From Candidatus Hydrogenedentota bacterium (GTDB lineage Bacteria; Hydrogenedentota; Hydrogenedentia; Hydrogenedentales; SLHB01), in contig JAKPDK010000070.1 in assembly GCA_029552745.1 (NCBI GenBank), forward strand, positions 62,001 through 126,000: a stretch of DNA of 64,000 nucleotides. The letters run 5' to 3'. A program made the position numbers and the translations under genes. The notes beneath the pieces were generated by a model. That model had not been told where the DNA came from, did not search any database, and saw only the letters and a program-made list of their open reading frames with translations. This document shows positions 17,759 through 27,411 of the stretch, one piece after another. The first letter of the stretch is position 1. Every line of letters begins with the position of its first letter.

Positions 17759-19174
17759 ATGGGCCTTTTAGCAATGTCTCCCTTTTTTGTCAAATACCTC
17801 AGAAGTTCTCATTTCAAGCGTCTCACAGTTGTGACTTCAGTACTTGTTCTCAGCTTAGGTTTGAGCACCCCGGCGGAATCGGATTTGGAAAAGCCGAATC
17901 AACGACCGTGGGTAATGCATCACATCAGTGATGAATATTTGATCGCCAATTCCCTTTTTCCAGGAGATGTCAACAAAGATGGTTGTCTTGACTACTCGGT
18001 GATCGACGAAGCTGCTGGCACGCAGACGATTCTGTTCCATCCGGGTAAATCGGGCGATGTACGGCAGCCTTGGTTTCGTTTGGTTTTGGGAAAGACGAAC
18101 AATCCGGAGTATTCGTGTCTTGCTGATTTGGATGGGGACGGTAATCTTGACCTAGTCGTTGTAGAGGGTGATGATAATGAAAAGGGTTTTAAGACGGGTC
18201 TAAGAATTCTGTTTGGTCCTGAAGTTGAAAACATGAAGGATGCATCAAAATGGAAGGATGCGGGGCATGTACCTGGAACGGAAGGTGAACAGTACCTGTA
18301 TTGCGTCCCCGTTGATATTAACGACGATGGAATTACGGAAGTCGTCTTCGGCGGAAGGCGCCACCCTGTCACAAAAAAATATGCAGGTCTGCGATGGCTT
18401 CAAGTGCCTCAAGAAGCGGAAAAGCGCCGAGATCTGAGCCAATACAAGGTCTATTTTATCGACCCGGAGGTGACAAGCGCGCACGGTTTCGTTCCATCAG
18501 ATATTGATGAGGACGGGGACATAGATATTCTGGATGCAAATCCTGATTGGGATACGTCTTTATTTGACCAGGAAGTGTACTGGTATGAAAACCCGGGTGC
18601 TGACAGTCCAGACTTATACAAACCGTGGAAGAAGCATTCCATATGGAAAACAACGCAGTTTTACCCGAAGCCGCAAACCGGCCTAGGCGATGTCAACAAA
18701 GACGGTCATGAAGACATCGTCACATAGACTCAGACCTACGTTTACATTTTTCTGAAAAAGTCTATTCAACCACTCCAATGGGAACATGTTTCAATCATGA
18801 AACCCGATATGATTCAATGGATCTCCCGCCCAATTCTTTTTTGTGATGTTGACATGGACGGAAACCTGGACATTGTGGGGGCACTCATCCACAACGACGG
18901 GAACTTGCCGAAGGATAAAGCGTCTGTCTTTTGGATGAGACATACCGGTGAGGATTTTGCAAAAGGTTGGGAATGTTATCCTATCAAATGGTCTGACGGG
19001 TATAACTCGCACGATCAATGGATTGGCGAGAAATGGGACCATTTATTCCCCACCGATGTGGATGGAGATGGGGATACCGATCTGGTCGGGAACGTAGAGG
19101 AACACTATCGGTGGATCGAAGGGGAGCCGAAATCCTTTTTCAGTGTGGTCTGGTTCGAAAATTCTACCCGCTGA
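17759..19174 (+). pseudogene. Secreted VCBS/FG-GAP repeat protein interrupted by in-frame TAG
   Basis: An exported protein built from calcium-binding type repeats: FPGDVNKDGCLDY, LADLDGDGNLDLVVVEG, VPVDINDDGITEVVFGG, IDEDGDIDILDAN, GDVNKDGHEDIVT, then after a TAG at 18725-18727 the same frame continues with CDVDMDGNLDIVGALI and TDVDGDGDTDLVGNVEE to a stop at 19172. So codon 323 of 472 is an amber codon; no indel is needed to join the parts. A signal-like segment (TVVTSVLVLSLGLSTPAES) is near residues 22-41. Such repeats form beta-propellers, often on secreted or surface proteins. Translated as it stands, the product loses the last third of the propeller. A single substitution or a base-call error explains it best. 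Confidence 0.75.
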
Positions 19175-19371
19175 CTTGCTCGTTGGAATAGGCGGGGCAC
19201 TGCCAGTATATACCTCTACCCTGAAGGCATGGTCACTGGTTTACCATGATGGTTTTTTCCATTTGATTTGTCGGAAAGGATTGTCTGGTGTGTCTTCTTG
19301 TGTTACTATTGGTAAAGAAGATAAAATATCGTCTTTATCGACAAAAAGCTTAATCGAGACGAAGTAAAACT

Positions 19372-21342
19372 ATGGACGGATTTTTCAAACAAGTTTCCCT
19401 TTGGATCGTTCTGCTCATCATTTTAATGGTGACGCTGGTCCACCTCTCCAATACGCAAAAACAGCGTGCGGAATTATTTGCTCGTGACCTAGAGGAGCAG
19501 ATTTATTCCGATAATATCAGTTGGTTCGTAGCGGTCGATCGAGGCATGGATCGGCCATACCTTTTTAAGGCGCGTTTTAAGACGCCGGTAAGCGGCAATA
19601 CAAGCATCGAAATTGAGCATCATGAGTTCCCGAAAGAGTGGCAGAAAAAACTCGATGAAAACAAAGTAAACTGGCGAGTCAAGTCTCAAGATAATTTTTG
19701 GACATCTCTGCTGGCGCAGGTCGTACCGTTTGTGCTTATCGTCGGGGTCCTGTGGTTTTTTATGTTTCGTCAAATGCAGGGGGGAAGCAGCAAGGCGCTG
19801 TCATTTGGTAAGAGCCGTGCCCGGCTAATAAGCCATGGCGATAAAGTAGTAACTTTTGACGACGTTGCCGGAGTTGACGAGGCGAAGGAAGAGTTACAAG
19901 AAATAATTGAATTTCTTAAAGATCCGAAGAAGTTTTCGCGTCTGGGGGGTAAAATACCAAAAGGTGTATTGCTTGTAGGACCCCCGGGATCGGGAAAGAC
20001 GCTCTTAGCGCGCGCCGTTGCCGGTGAAGCCAACGTGCCCTTTTTTAGTATCAGTGGTTCGGATTTTGTGGAGATGTTTGTTGGTGTAGGCGCCAGTCGG
20101 GTGCGTGACTTATTTCAACAAGGTCAAAAACATGCCCCCTGTATCATTTTCATTGATGAAATTGATGCGGTAGGCCGTCAACGCGGTGCTGGTCTGGGGG
20201 GAGGCCATGATGAACGGGAACAGACCCTAAATCAGCTTCTTGTAGAAATGGACGGATTCAACACCAGTGAGGGTGTTATTTTGATGGCGGCGACGAATCG
20301 TCCGGACGTTCTTGACAGGGCACTTTTGAGACCGGGGCGATTCGACCGGCAAATCGTTGTGGCGAATCCGGACATTCGAGGAAGAGAGGAAATTCTACGA
20401 ATTCACATTCGAAATCAAAAGGTCCCAATAGGACCCGATGTAGATGTTCGGACGTTGGCACGGGGTACATCAGGTTTTTCGGGTGCCGACTTGGCGAGCA
20501 TGGTGAATGAAGCCGCTTTGCTTGCCGCTCGACGCAATCAAGACGTCGTGACGATGCAAGATTTTGAGGATGCAAAGGACCGGGTTTTGATGGGTCCTGA
20601 GCGGAAGAGTCTGGTTATTAGCGCAGAAGAGAAGCGAAAAACGGCTTATCACGAAGCAGGCCATGCCCTCGTCAGCCGGCTCTTGCCGGAAGTGGATCCG
20701 GTGCACAAAGTCACCATTATTCCACGGGGTCCGGCGTTGGGACTGACCAGCGTGCTGCCGGAGGAGGACAGGCACACGCTTTCCAAGTCTTATTGTCTCG
20801 CAGCGTTACGTATGTTTATGGGCGGGCGCGCTGCTGAGGAAGTCATCTTTAACGAGTTTATGAACGGCGCCGCGAGCGATTTGAAAAGGGCGACGGAATT
20901 GGCACACGCGATGGTGTGTCAATGGGGAATGAGTGATTTAGGCCCGATTTCTTTCGGTAGCAATACGGAAGTCTTTTTGGGACGAGATTTTGTCAAGGAA
21001 CGCGATTTCAGTGAGCAGACGGCGGCTGCGATTGACCGAGAAATTCATCGATTCTTGGAAGAGGCGTATCGCGAGACCAAAGAACTACTAGAGAAACACA
21101 AACCGATACTGGTTGCGATTGCTGAAAAGTTATATGAGCGGGAAACGCTCGAAGCAGAAGAATTGGATGCTATCATTAGGGAATATGGCGGCGAAGAACT
21201 CATCGTGAGGTCGCGCACGCCAAAACCTCCGCATTCCAAGCCGGTGGGTCCGTCTGAAGAACAGCGCGCACGTGCCGCAGCAGCTGAACCCGAAGTAGGT
21301 GGCATGCGTCCGGATACGAATCCCGTGCCCGGTACGGCCTAG
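19372..21342 (+). CDS. ftsH: Membrane-anchored AAA+ zinc protease FtsH
   Basis: ATP-dependent membrane protease for membrane and short-lived cytoplasmic proteins. Two membrane segments (about residues 8-27 and 111-130) bracket a periplasmic domain; the AAA+ module has Walker A GPPGSGKT at 203-210, Walker [10 protein letters not shown] and the second region of homology [18 protein letters not shown]; the peptidase zinc site HEAGH is at 427-431. The C-terminal 40 residues are rich in Pro, Ala and Glu and look disordered. A gap of nearly 200 bp precedes it. folP and glmM follow closely, an order seen in many Gram-negative genomes. Confidence 0.97.
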   Translation: MDGFFKQVSLWIVLLIILMVTLVHLSNTQKQRAELFARDLEEQIYSDNISWFVAVDRGMDRPYLFKARFKTPVSGNTSIEIEHHEFPKEWQKKLDENKVNWRVKSQDNFWTSLLAQVVPFVLIVGVLWFFMFRQMQGGSSKALSFGKSRARLISHGDKVVTFDDVAGVDEAKEELQEIIEFLKDPKKFSRLGGKIPKGVLLVGPPGSGKTLLARAVAGEANVPFFSISGSDFVEMFVGVGASRVRDLFQQGQKHAPCIIFIDEIDAVGRQRGAGLGGGHDEREQTLNQLLVEMDGFNTSEGVILMAATNRPDVLDRALLRPGRFDRQIVVANPDIRGREEILRIHIRNQKVPIGPDVDVRTLARGTSGFSGADLASMVNEAALLAARRNQDVVTMQDFEDAKDRVLMGPERKSLVISAEEKRKTAYHEAGHALVSRLLPEVDPVHKVTIIPRGPALGLTSVLPEEDRHTLSKSYCLAALRMFMGGRAAEEVIFNEFMNGAASDLKRATELAHAMVCQWGMSDLGPISFGSNTEVFLGRDFVKERDFSEQTAAAIDREIHRFLEEAYRETKELLEKHKPILVAIAEKLYERETLEAEELDAIIREYGGEELIVRSRTPKPPHSKPVGPSEEQRARAAAAEPEVGGMRPDTNPVPGTA

Positions 21343-21355
21343 GGAGAGTCGTGCG

Positions 21356-22207
21356 ATGGCATCGAAGCCAATGGTGCCAAGTACGAACGCTCTTCACCGA
21401 TCTCGTACGTTGGTGATGGGCATCGTGAACGTCACTCCAGATTCCTTTTACGATGGTGGTGTTTTTTTGGAACCCACAAAGGCTGTTCAGCATGCCCATC
21501 GGCTTGTTGAAGAGGGAGCGGATATTTTGGACATCGGGGGGGAGTCTTCCAGACCTGGCGCAGAGCCACTGTCAGCTGATGAAGAAAAAAAACGGGTAAT
21601 GCCCGTTCTTGAAAAAACGTTGGAATTGGGTGTACCTATTTCAGTGGATACATACCATGCCGACACGGCAGCGGCGGCTTTGGCGTGTGGTGCGCGCATG
21701 ATCAATGACATAACGGCGCTTCGGGGTGACCCGGAAATGGCACCAGTTATTGCGTCCTATGGGTGTGAATGTGTGCTCATGCACATGCAAGGCAACCCGA
21801 AGACGATGCAAGTGGAGCCCCGCTATGCGGACGTCGTAGAAGATATTTGCAGTTTTTTTGAGGAACGTCTTTCCTTTGCCGTTCGTAATGGTATAAAAGA
21901 AGACAAGATTTGGCTTGACCCGGGGTTTGGGTTTGGCAAGACGGTGGAACATAATCTTACCTTGTTGCGTCGCCTGTCAGAGTTCCGCCGGTTTGGTCGA
22001 CCTGTTTTGATCGGTACATCAAACAAGTCTACGATCGGCAAGGTGCTCGGCGGTCTTCCGGTGGAAGACCGACTTGAGGGGACGGCGGCGACAGTTGCGA
22101 TTGCGATTTGGAACGGTGCCGACGCTGTCCGGGTTCATGACGTCAAGGCTATGGGACGCGTCGCACGGATGTGTGACGCAATTTTGGGGAAGGTTCAGTA
22201 TGAGTGA
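21356..22207 (+). CDS. folP: Dihydropteroate synthase
   Basis: Condenses p-aminobenzoate with hydroxymethyl-dihydropterin diphosphate in folate synthesis. The TIM-barrel shows MGIVNVTPDSFYDGG and DIGGESSRPGA, the two signature loops, plus DPGFGFGKT. The frame is open further upstream into ftsH, but the ATG used here is preceded by GGGAGAG and gives a normal 283-aa protein beginning MASKPMVPS. Its stop overlaps the glmM start by 8 bp, so ftsH-folP-glmM form one transcript. Confidence 0.95.
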   Translation: MASKPMVPSTNALHRSRTLVMGIVNVTPDSFYDGGVFLEPTKAVQHAHRLVEEGADILDIGGESSRPGAEPLSADEEKKRVMPVLEKTLELGVPISVDTYHADTAAAALACGARMINDITALRGDPEMAPVIASYGCECVLMHMQGNPKTMQVEPRYADVVEDICSFFEERLSFAVRNGIKEDKIWLDPGFGFGKTVEHNLTLLRRLSEFRRFGRPVLIGTSNKSTIGKVLGGLPVEDRLEGTAATVAIAIWNGADAVRVHDVKAMGRVARMCDAILGKVQYE

Positions 22208-23543
22208 AAGGCTTTTTGGTACAGACGGCATTCGGGGTATTGCGAATATCTATCCAACTACGGTTGAGATGGCGCTGGCAGTAGGCCGAGCGGCAGGCCA
22301 TCTGTTTCAGCAGGAGAAACGTACCCACACGATTCTGATAGGGAAAGATACCCGTCTCTCGGGCTATATGTTTGAAAATGCATTGACAGCCGGATTGTGC
22401 TCCATGGGTGTGAATGTTTTATTGGTGGGGCCATTGCCGACACCCGGGGTATCGTACATCATGCGGAGTCTACGGTGTGACGCGGGCATTATGATTTCTG
22501 CCTCTCATAATCCCTTTCAGTATAACGGCATCAAGTTTTTCGGTCCGGACGGGTTCAAGATTCCTGACGACATGGAAGATGCCATCGCCAGGTTGGTAAC
22601 AACCCATGCCATTGATGATATACGTCCCACAGCGGAACAGATAGGGACGGCGCGGCGCATCGACGACGCCGTAGGAAGGTATATCGAGTTTGCCAAGGCA
22701 AGTTTTCCCAAAGGGATGCGATTGGATGGGTTGAAGATCGTTTGTGATTGTGCCAATGGGGCGTCGTACAAGGTGGGACCGAATGCACTTTCGGAACTGG
22801 GCGCTCACGTGATCCCGATAGGTTGTCAACCGAACGGACGAAATATAAATGAGGACTGCGGTTCGATGCACCCTGAAAATATGCGTGCGACCGTGATTCG
22901 GGAGCGCGCCGATGTGGGAATCGCTTTTGATGGAGACGGCGACCGCATCTTAATGGCTGATGAAGAAGGGCAGCTCCTCGATGGGAATGGTCTCTTAGCG
23001 GTACTTGCTGTTGACCTTTTGGAGCGCAACGCGTTGCCTCAGAACGCTGTGGTGACAACAATCATGGCGAACGGCGGGTTGCAAAACACCCTCGCCGCTT
23101 ATGGGGGTAAGGTTATTTGGACCAATGTAGGGGACCGGTGGGTGGTTGAAACTATGCGTGAAAAGGGTATCTGTCTCGGAGGGGAGCCTTCCGGTCACAT
23201 GGTCTTGCTAGAGTACAATACCACCGGAGACGCCTTGATCGCCGCTTTGCAAGTGTTGGCGACCATGATTCGAAAAGACCTGCCGCTCTCGGCACTGGCG
23301 AGTGCATACCACGCATTGCCCGAGGCACATGCGGCTGTTCCCCTGAACGGCAAAAAACTTCCAGAAAAAACGGCATTAAACCAAATTCAGGTGGAACACG
23401 AAGCCGAAATGAACGGGGCGGGTAGGGTTGTGATACGACCGTCAGGAACGGAACCCGTGATTCGCGTTATGGTGCAGCATGAATCGCACCGGACGGCTGA
23501 AATGGTTCTGAAGAACATCGTGGAGAAAGTCAGCGCGTTGTAG
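22200..23543 (+). CDS. glmM: Phosphoglucosamine mutase
   Basis: Converts glucosamine-6-phosphate to glucosamine-1-phosphate for UDP-GlcNAc, and so feeds peptidoglycan and lipid A. It starts MSERLFGTDGIRGIAN, has the phosphoserine loop IMISASHNPFQYNG, the metal loop DGDGDRILMAD, the substrate loop GGEPSGH and the phosphate-binding RPSGTEPVIRVM. At 447 aa it is normal. The frame continues 42 codons upstream within folP, but those residues are not conserved-looking, and the ATG overlapping the folP stop is the natural start. Confidence 0.96.
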   Translation: MSERLFGTDGIRGIANIYPTTVEMALAVGRAAGHLFQQEKRTHTILIGKDTRLSGYMFENALTAGLCSMGVNVLLVGPLPTPGVSYIMRSLRCDAGIMISASHNPFQYNGIKFFGPDGFKIPDDMEDAIARLVTTHAIDDIRPTAEQIGTARRIDDAVGRYIEFAKASFPKGMRLDGLKIVCDCANGASYKVGPNALSELGAHVIPIGCQPNGRNINEDCGSMHPENMRATVIRERADVGIAFDGDGDRILMADEEGQLLDGNGLLAVLAVDLLERNALPQNAVVTTIMANGGLQNTLAAYGGKVIWTNVGDRWVVETMREKGICLGGEPSGHMVLLEYNTTGDALIAALQVLATMIRKDLPLSALASAYHALPEAHAAVPLNGKKLPEKTALNQIQVEHEAEMNGAGRVVIRPSGTEPVIRVMVQHESHRTAEMVLKNIVEKVSAL

Positions 23544-23586
23544 TTGCTACTATTTTTAGGAAGGGCGTTTTTCGGGAGGGAAAAAC

Positions 23587-24309
23587 ATGATCGAGCTAGG
23601 TGTGAATATCGACCATGTTGCAACGCTGCGCCAAGCCCGGAGAGGCAAAGACCCGGATGTGATTGCCGCGGCGAAAATCTGCGAGCTGGCTGGCGCTCAT
23701 CAAATCACATGTCACTTGCGTCAGGACCGTCGTCATATCCAAGACAGGGACGTTGAGCTTTTGAAGCAAGTGTTACATGTGCGGTTGAATCTCGAGATGG
23801 CCGCTGTCGATGAGATTATGACTATCGCTCAACGGATAAAGCCGCACACCGTCTGCTTGGTGCCCGAAAAACGCGAGGAAATTACCACGGAGGGCGGTTT
23901 GGATGTCGCAGGTCAACGGAAAAGACTGACAGAAGTAGTGCGGTTTTTCCATGATTCCGGAATAAAGGTTAGCATGTTCATCGATCCCGAGGTCGACCAG
24001 GTCAATGCCAGCGCCGAAACAGGGGCTGATTATGTGGAACTTCACACCGGGGCCTATGCTAATGCAGCCTCAAGCGACATCATGCACGAACTGAACCGTC
24101 TAGCCACTGCTGCTGCACGTGCCATTAACGCGGGACTTGTTTTTAATGCCGGGCATGGTCTGACCGTGCGTAACCTACCTGCAGTGGCGGCAATTCCCGG
24201 ATTGAACGAAGTCAATATCGGACATTCCATTATCTCTCGGGCGGTGTTTATTGGTCTGGAGAATGCTGTGCGGGAGATCATCGAAGTTCTTCACCGCTAT
24301 TCCAAGTGA
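23587..24309 (+). CDS. pdxJ: Pyridoxine 5'-phosphate synthase
   Basis: Last step of the deoxyxylulose-dependent vitamin B6 pathway, joining 1-deoxyxylulose-5-phosphate and 3-amino-2-oxopropyl phosphate. Family signature [20 protein letters not shown] opens the protein; later motifs [26 protein letters not shown] and [13 protein letters not shown] are typical. Its 240 aa match the family. GGGAGG lies 7-8 nt before the ATG. It follows glmM by 43 bp and probably ends the ftsH operon, since a 613-bp gap with its own promoter follows. Confidence 0.96.
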   Translation: MIELGVNIDHVATLRQARRGKDPDVIAAAKICELAGAHQITCHLRQDRRHIQDRDVELLKQVLHVRLNLEMAAVDEIMTIAQRIKPHTVCLVPEKREEITTEGGLDVAGQRKRLTEVVRFFHDSGIKVSMFIDPEVDQVNASAETGADYVELHTGAYANAASSDIMHELNRLATAAARAINAGLVFNAGHGLTVRNLPAVAAIPGLNEVNIGHSIISRAVFIGLENAVREIIEVLHRYSK

Positions 24310-24675
24310 ACACGATACGGATTTTCTCCTCCTGTAGCGACGACTTTTCCGAACACAGCATCTTTAGGAGACCTTTCTGCCTTTTCCGATAAAAGTTTCC
24401 GTACAGGTTTCCCCGTAATTTCGACCTGCCGACTTTTTCATACAAAGCATTTCATCGACTTTTTCATCCCCTGTATTGACAGAACAAGATGTGCTTTCCA
24501 GCGATTGTAATCGGAGCCTCAAAACGTGCAAGAAGCCGGATGGATACCAAAATTGGGGTGCAATCTTGTTTCTTCAGCGCGGAACCTGCGGGGTCTAAGA
24601 TTGGGTAGGAAATAATATATGGTGACAGGAATCTCAAAAAACTAAACACTTGATTCGGTACCTCCAAAAAAGTGC
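24310..24675 (+). other. Noncoding stretch upstream of the GntR unit promoter
   Basis: No convincing gene was found on either strand here. The sequence is T- and C-rich with several pyrimidine runs, and holds the 12-bp direct repeat annotated separately. A TTGACA at 24476-24481 has no -10 at the usual distance. No clear hairpin with a T tract ends pdxJ, so the pdxJ transcript may run into this stretch. Confidence 0.5.
24430..24467 (+). repeat. 12-bp direct repeat, 26-bp period
   Basis: CGACTTTTTCAT occurs at 24430-24441 and again at 24456-24467, identical and about 2.5 helical turns apart. A shorter related string (CGACTTTTCC) is near 24338. They lie 210-245 bp before the GntR promoter and could be activator or regulator sites; this is a guess from position and identity only. 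Confidence 0.4.
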
Positions 24676-24704
24676 TTGACAAAATGGGAGACATGTTGTA
24701 TATT
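24676..24704 (+). promoter_or_regulatory. Strong sigma-70-type promoter of the GntR/prepilin unit
   Basis: A perfect TTGACA (24676-24681) is followed after exactly 17 bp by TATATT (24699-24704). Transcription would start near 24711 and leave a leader of about 210 nt before the regulator gene. It is the best promoter match in the window by eye. Confidence 0.65.
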
Positions 24705-24727
24705 GTCATTACAGATGATACATGTTG
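24691..24727 (+). promoter_or_regulatory. Candidate operator overlapping the GntR-unit promoter
   Basis: ACATGTTG is repeated at 24691-24698 and 24720-24727, and an inverted pair TGTAT/ATACA lies at 24697-24701 and 24718-24722. The repeats bracket the -10 box and start site, the right place for autorepression by the GntR-family protein encoded downstream. It does not match the Bacillus AraR operator. Confidence 0.4.
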
Positions 24728-24922
24728 AACAGTTGGTACAGAGGCGCCGATAAGAGCTTGGGCAGGTCTGGAGCGTAGGATGAGGTCAGCTTGGGCACAT
24801 ATAAAAGACAATCAAAGCACCTCAATCTGTCATTACATAAAATATCAAAAAGAAGCTAACACCTTTTTTACACGTACACATTACCATAAATTCTGTAAAT
24901 GTGATCATGGCACAAGGTAAAC

Positions 24923-26056
24923 ATGACTGACGTTCCGCTGGACATACCCGTATACTCCTACATAAAGCGGGAGCTCAAAAGCCAAATAGAAAACGGCGAG
25001 CTGCCGGAAGGGGCGCGGGTACCGTCTGAACTGGAGCTGGCTCGGCAGTATGGTGTCAGTCGAAATCCTACGCGGCAAGCCTTGCGGGATTTGGAGCTGG
25101 AAGGCTATATCGTACGGGTACCCGGTCGAGGGTCTTTTGTGGCGCCCCGTCAACAGCATCAGCGGGTGTTGAGCGTAAATGGGTGGAGGACGGTCGCGAT
25201 TGCGTGTCCAGAACTGGAGATTCATTACACGCGACTTGTGGTGCGGGGATTTCTTGAGGCAACTGCGGAACAGGGTGTGCATCCGATGGTGTATTTTCTG
25301 CGGCTAAGTAATGAGGCAGAGTTTGAATTCTTAGCCGATCTCCGAAACAGCGGCGTGGAAGGCATCGCTTTCTGGCTGCAGCACCCGGGCGAGCGCACCA
25401 TGGAGTTGTTGAAGAAGTTTCAACGTTCTCAGTTTCCCTTTGTTTTGATTGACCGCTACGTACGGGGTATGGATGTGGATTTTGTTGTGTCCGATAACGT
25501 AGACGCAACATTTCAACTGACGAACATGTTGCTTGCTCGAGGTCACCGGCGTATTGGCTTCATAACAACCGAGCTGAACAACACGGCGACGGAAGACCGC
25601 CTCGAAGGTTATAAAAAGGCGCTGGCTGCAGCCGGTTTGGCATACGAGCCCGGGGTCACGGCAATTTTTGGTAAAGCGGGCGAATCGGCGGGAATGCTGG
25701 TGAGTAAGGTGATGGCGCAGCGCGAACGCCCTACTGCCTTTGTTTGTGCCAATGACGGCGTGGCAGAAAAACTGATTGACAAGCTGAACGTATTGGGTTA
25801 CGAAGTGCCGGTTGATGTGGAGATTGCCGCGGTGGATGACAATGAATTCGCGGAAGCCTCTGGAGTACCGATGATTACCGCGTCGCAAGCGGGTTTTGAA
25901 ATGGGTAGAAAGAGCGCGGAGGTTTTGCTCAATCGGATAAATCGACCGGATTTTCCGAGGCAGCAGTATTTTTTAAAATCTACGGTTCGTTCGACTCTGG
26001 GCGAAGTCAAAAACTCTGTCAGTTTTGTGGAAACGTCCGTGGGTCATAAACCGTAG
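24923..26056 (+). CDS. GntR-family regulator with LacI-type sugar-sensing domain
   Basis: Transcription factor of 377 aa with the AraR-like design: an N-terminal GntR winged helix (residues 6-75; ELARQYGVSRNPTRQALRDL) joined to a periplasmic-binding-protein-like effector domain (from about 88; TVAIACPELEIHYTRLVVRG, then FVLIDRYV, GHRRIGFITTEL, AFVCANDGVAEKLI). It should bind DNA as a dimer and release it on binding a sugar. AAGGT lies 4 nt before the ATG. Its neighbour 128 bp downstream is a prepilin-like gene, so the pair looks like a sugar-controlled surface module. The effector is unknown. Confidence 0.88.
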   Translation: MTDVPLDIPVYSYIKRELKSQIENGELPEGARVPSELELARQYGVSRNPTRQALRDLELEGYIVRVPGRGSFVAPRQQHQRVLSVNGWRTVAIACPELEIHYTRLVVRGFLEATAEQGVHPMVYFLRLSNEAEFEFLADLRNSGVEGIAFWLQHPGERTMELLKKFQRSQFPFVLIDRYVRGMDVDFVVSDNVDATFQLTNMLLARGHRRIGFITTELNNTATEDRLEGYKKALAAAGLAYEPGVTAIFGKAGESAGMLVSKVMAQRERPTAFVCANDGVAEKLIDKLNVLGYEVPVDVEIAAVDDNEFAEASGVPMITASQAGFEMGRKSAEVLLNRINRPDFPRQQYFLKSTVRSTLGEVKNSVSFVETSVGHKP

Positions 26057-26079
26057 TTTTTGTCCGTACTTCATTCTGG

Positions 26080-26101
26080 AAGGAGGTGGTTAATGGCATA
26101 A
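26080..26101 (+). other. Ideal ribosome binding site with a two-codon ORF
   Basis: AAGGAGGTG, an almost perfect Shine-Dalgarno, is followed 6 nt after its GGAGG core by ATG-GCA-TAA. It lies between the regulator and the prepilin-like gene, 84 nt before the latter's start. It could be a minimal leader ORF that stalls or loads ribosomes, or a relic of a lost gene start. Evidence is positional only. Confidence 0.35.
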
Positions 26102-26184
26102 AAAAGGGTTAGGAGTAAAGAGGAAGACAAAGGAAATTAAGAGTGTGTCAAATTAACGCAACTTTTAGGAAAGGATGAAAAGCC

Positions 26185-27294
26185 ATGAAAAAGAAAGGGT
26201 TTACGCTAATTGAGCTGTTGGTGGTGATCGCGATCATCGCCATTCTGGCTGCGATCTTGTTGCCTGCGTTGGCTCGGGCACGGGAAGCGGCACGTCGTGC
26301 CAGCTGCCAGAACAATTTGAAACAATGGGGTCTTATCTTCAAGATGTTCAGCGGCGAACAGAAGAGCGGCCGTTTCCCGCAGTGGGCGAGTGTTGTCGGC
26401 GGCTTCAAGATTGACATGTTCGCTCCGGACATGGCAGAGATTTACCCCGAATACTGCACGGATGCCAAAATTACAGTCTGCCCGTCAGATTCCGGTACGG
26501 ACCAGCATGCTTTTGCGAGCACCTGGCCGCCTTTTGAGGCAGGAGAAAAAGACATCCAGTCGAAAATCAGCGCAGGCACAGCAACAAGCCTTTGCTTGAC
26601 CATGCATTACAATGTCGCCCGTTCCTATGTGTACGATCCGTATGCGTTGAAGAACGCTACGCAAGGCAAGATCACGGGCGATGCGGTGGAAAAGGGATGG
26701 CTTACTCCTGGTCTCGACTATACGCAATGGACAACCACATTGACGGCTGCGGACCTGGGCGCTGGCTGCCCGTATCTGACAACTATTGCGTGGTTCCCGA
26801 TCCCTGTTCGGATTGACTGGGAGAAACGCTTTAACATGGCGACGGACGGTACGCAACGCATATTTGAGGGCAGCGGTGATATTCGTACGGCTTTCCGCAG
26901 CACCAACCCGACAAGCACGCGTGTTATTGATGACGCCGGTGTTTACATTGGACCGACGATCTTCCGCATGAAGGAAGGTATTGAGCGCTTCATGATCACC
27001 GATATCAACAATCCGGCTTCCGCGAACATGGCGCAGAGCACGCTTCCGGTCATGTGGGACGGTTGGGGCAATCGGACGGACGTCGGTGGCGTCGAAGGAC
27101 AGAGTGTTGCGATGTTCAACCATATTCCGGGCGGCAGCAATGTTCTGTATATGGACGGTCACGTAGAATTCCTGCGTCTGAAATCCAAGTTCCCGGCGAA
27201 GGACGGTTCGGATGGCACGGATGGCGGCGTGAACAACGACGGTAAGAACTTCTCGAAGACGATGTCGAAGAGAATGATTGACGGCGGCATCTGA
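26185..27294 (+). CDS. Prepilin-like protein with C-terminal H-X(n)-DG signature
   Basis: Type IV pilin/pseudopilin-like protein of 369 aa. [17 protein letters not shown] starts it: a short basic leader, the G^F cleavage site for prepilin peptidase, Glu at +5 and a hydrophobic helix with the conserved [10 protein letters not shown] that follows in this family. The C terminus has [17 protein letters not shown], the prepilin-processing-associated H-X9-DG domain (ten residues lie between His and Asp here). Members are multiplied in planctobacterial genomes; their role is unsettled. AAAGGATG precedes the ATG. A hairpin and a lipoprotein gene follow. Confidence 0.92.
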   Translation: MKKKGFTLIELLVVIAIIAILAAILLPALARAREAARRASCQNNLKQWGLIFKMFSGEQKSGRFPQWASVVGGFKIDMFAPDMAEIYPEYCTDAKITVCPSDSGTDQHAFASTWPPFEAGEKDIQSKISAGTATSLCLTMHYNVARSYVYDPYALKNATQGKITGDAVEKGWLTPGLDYTQWTTTLTAADLGAGCPYLTTIAWFPIPVRIDWEKRFNMATDGTQRIFEGSGDIRTAFRSTNPTSTRVIDDAGVYIGPTIFRMKEGIERFMITDINNPASANMAQSTLPVMWDGWGNRTDVGGVEGQSVAMFNHIPGGSNVLYMDGHVEFLRLKSKFPAKDGSDGTDGGVNNDGKNFSKTMSKRMIDGGI

Positions 27295-27351
27295 TGATTC
27301 ATTTGTCAGTCAGACGATCAGGGTGAAACCACTGCAAGTGAATCATTGACC

Positions 27352-27384
27352 TGTGGCTCTGCGGACACCCCCTGCAGAGCCACA
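27352..27384 (+). promoter_or_regulatory. Perfect 11-bp hairpin between prepilin-like and lipoprotein genes
   Basis: TGTGGCTCTGC (27352-27362) pairs perfectly with GCAGAGCCACA (27374-27384) around an 11-nt loop. Only a weak pyrimidine-rich flank follows, and the lipoprotein Shine-Dalgarno is 14 nt later. It may be a partial terminator or an mRNA-stability element giving much prepilin-like and less lipoprotein product. Confidence 0.6.
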
Positions 27385-27411
27385 CCTTCCATTTTAAAAG
27401 GAGTAGATTCT

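Noticed and set aside
18725-18727. Amber codon reassigned (pyrrolysine or genetic code change)
   Set aside because: TAG ends normal genes here (lon, the hotdog thioesterase), and no pyrrolysine genes are seen.
22074-22199. Longer glmM starting inside folP
   Set aside because: The extra 42 residues are arginine-rich out-of-frame folP sequence; the ATG at 22200 gives the normal family start.
24464-24811. Possible 115-codon minus-strand gene in the gap before the GntR regulator
   Set aside because: No ribosome site or domain is seen, and it spans the strong promoter at 24676.
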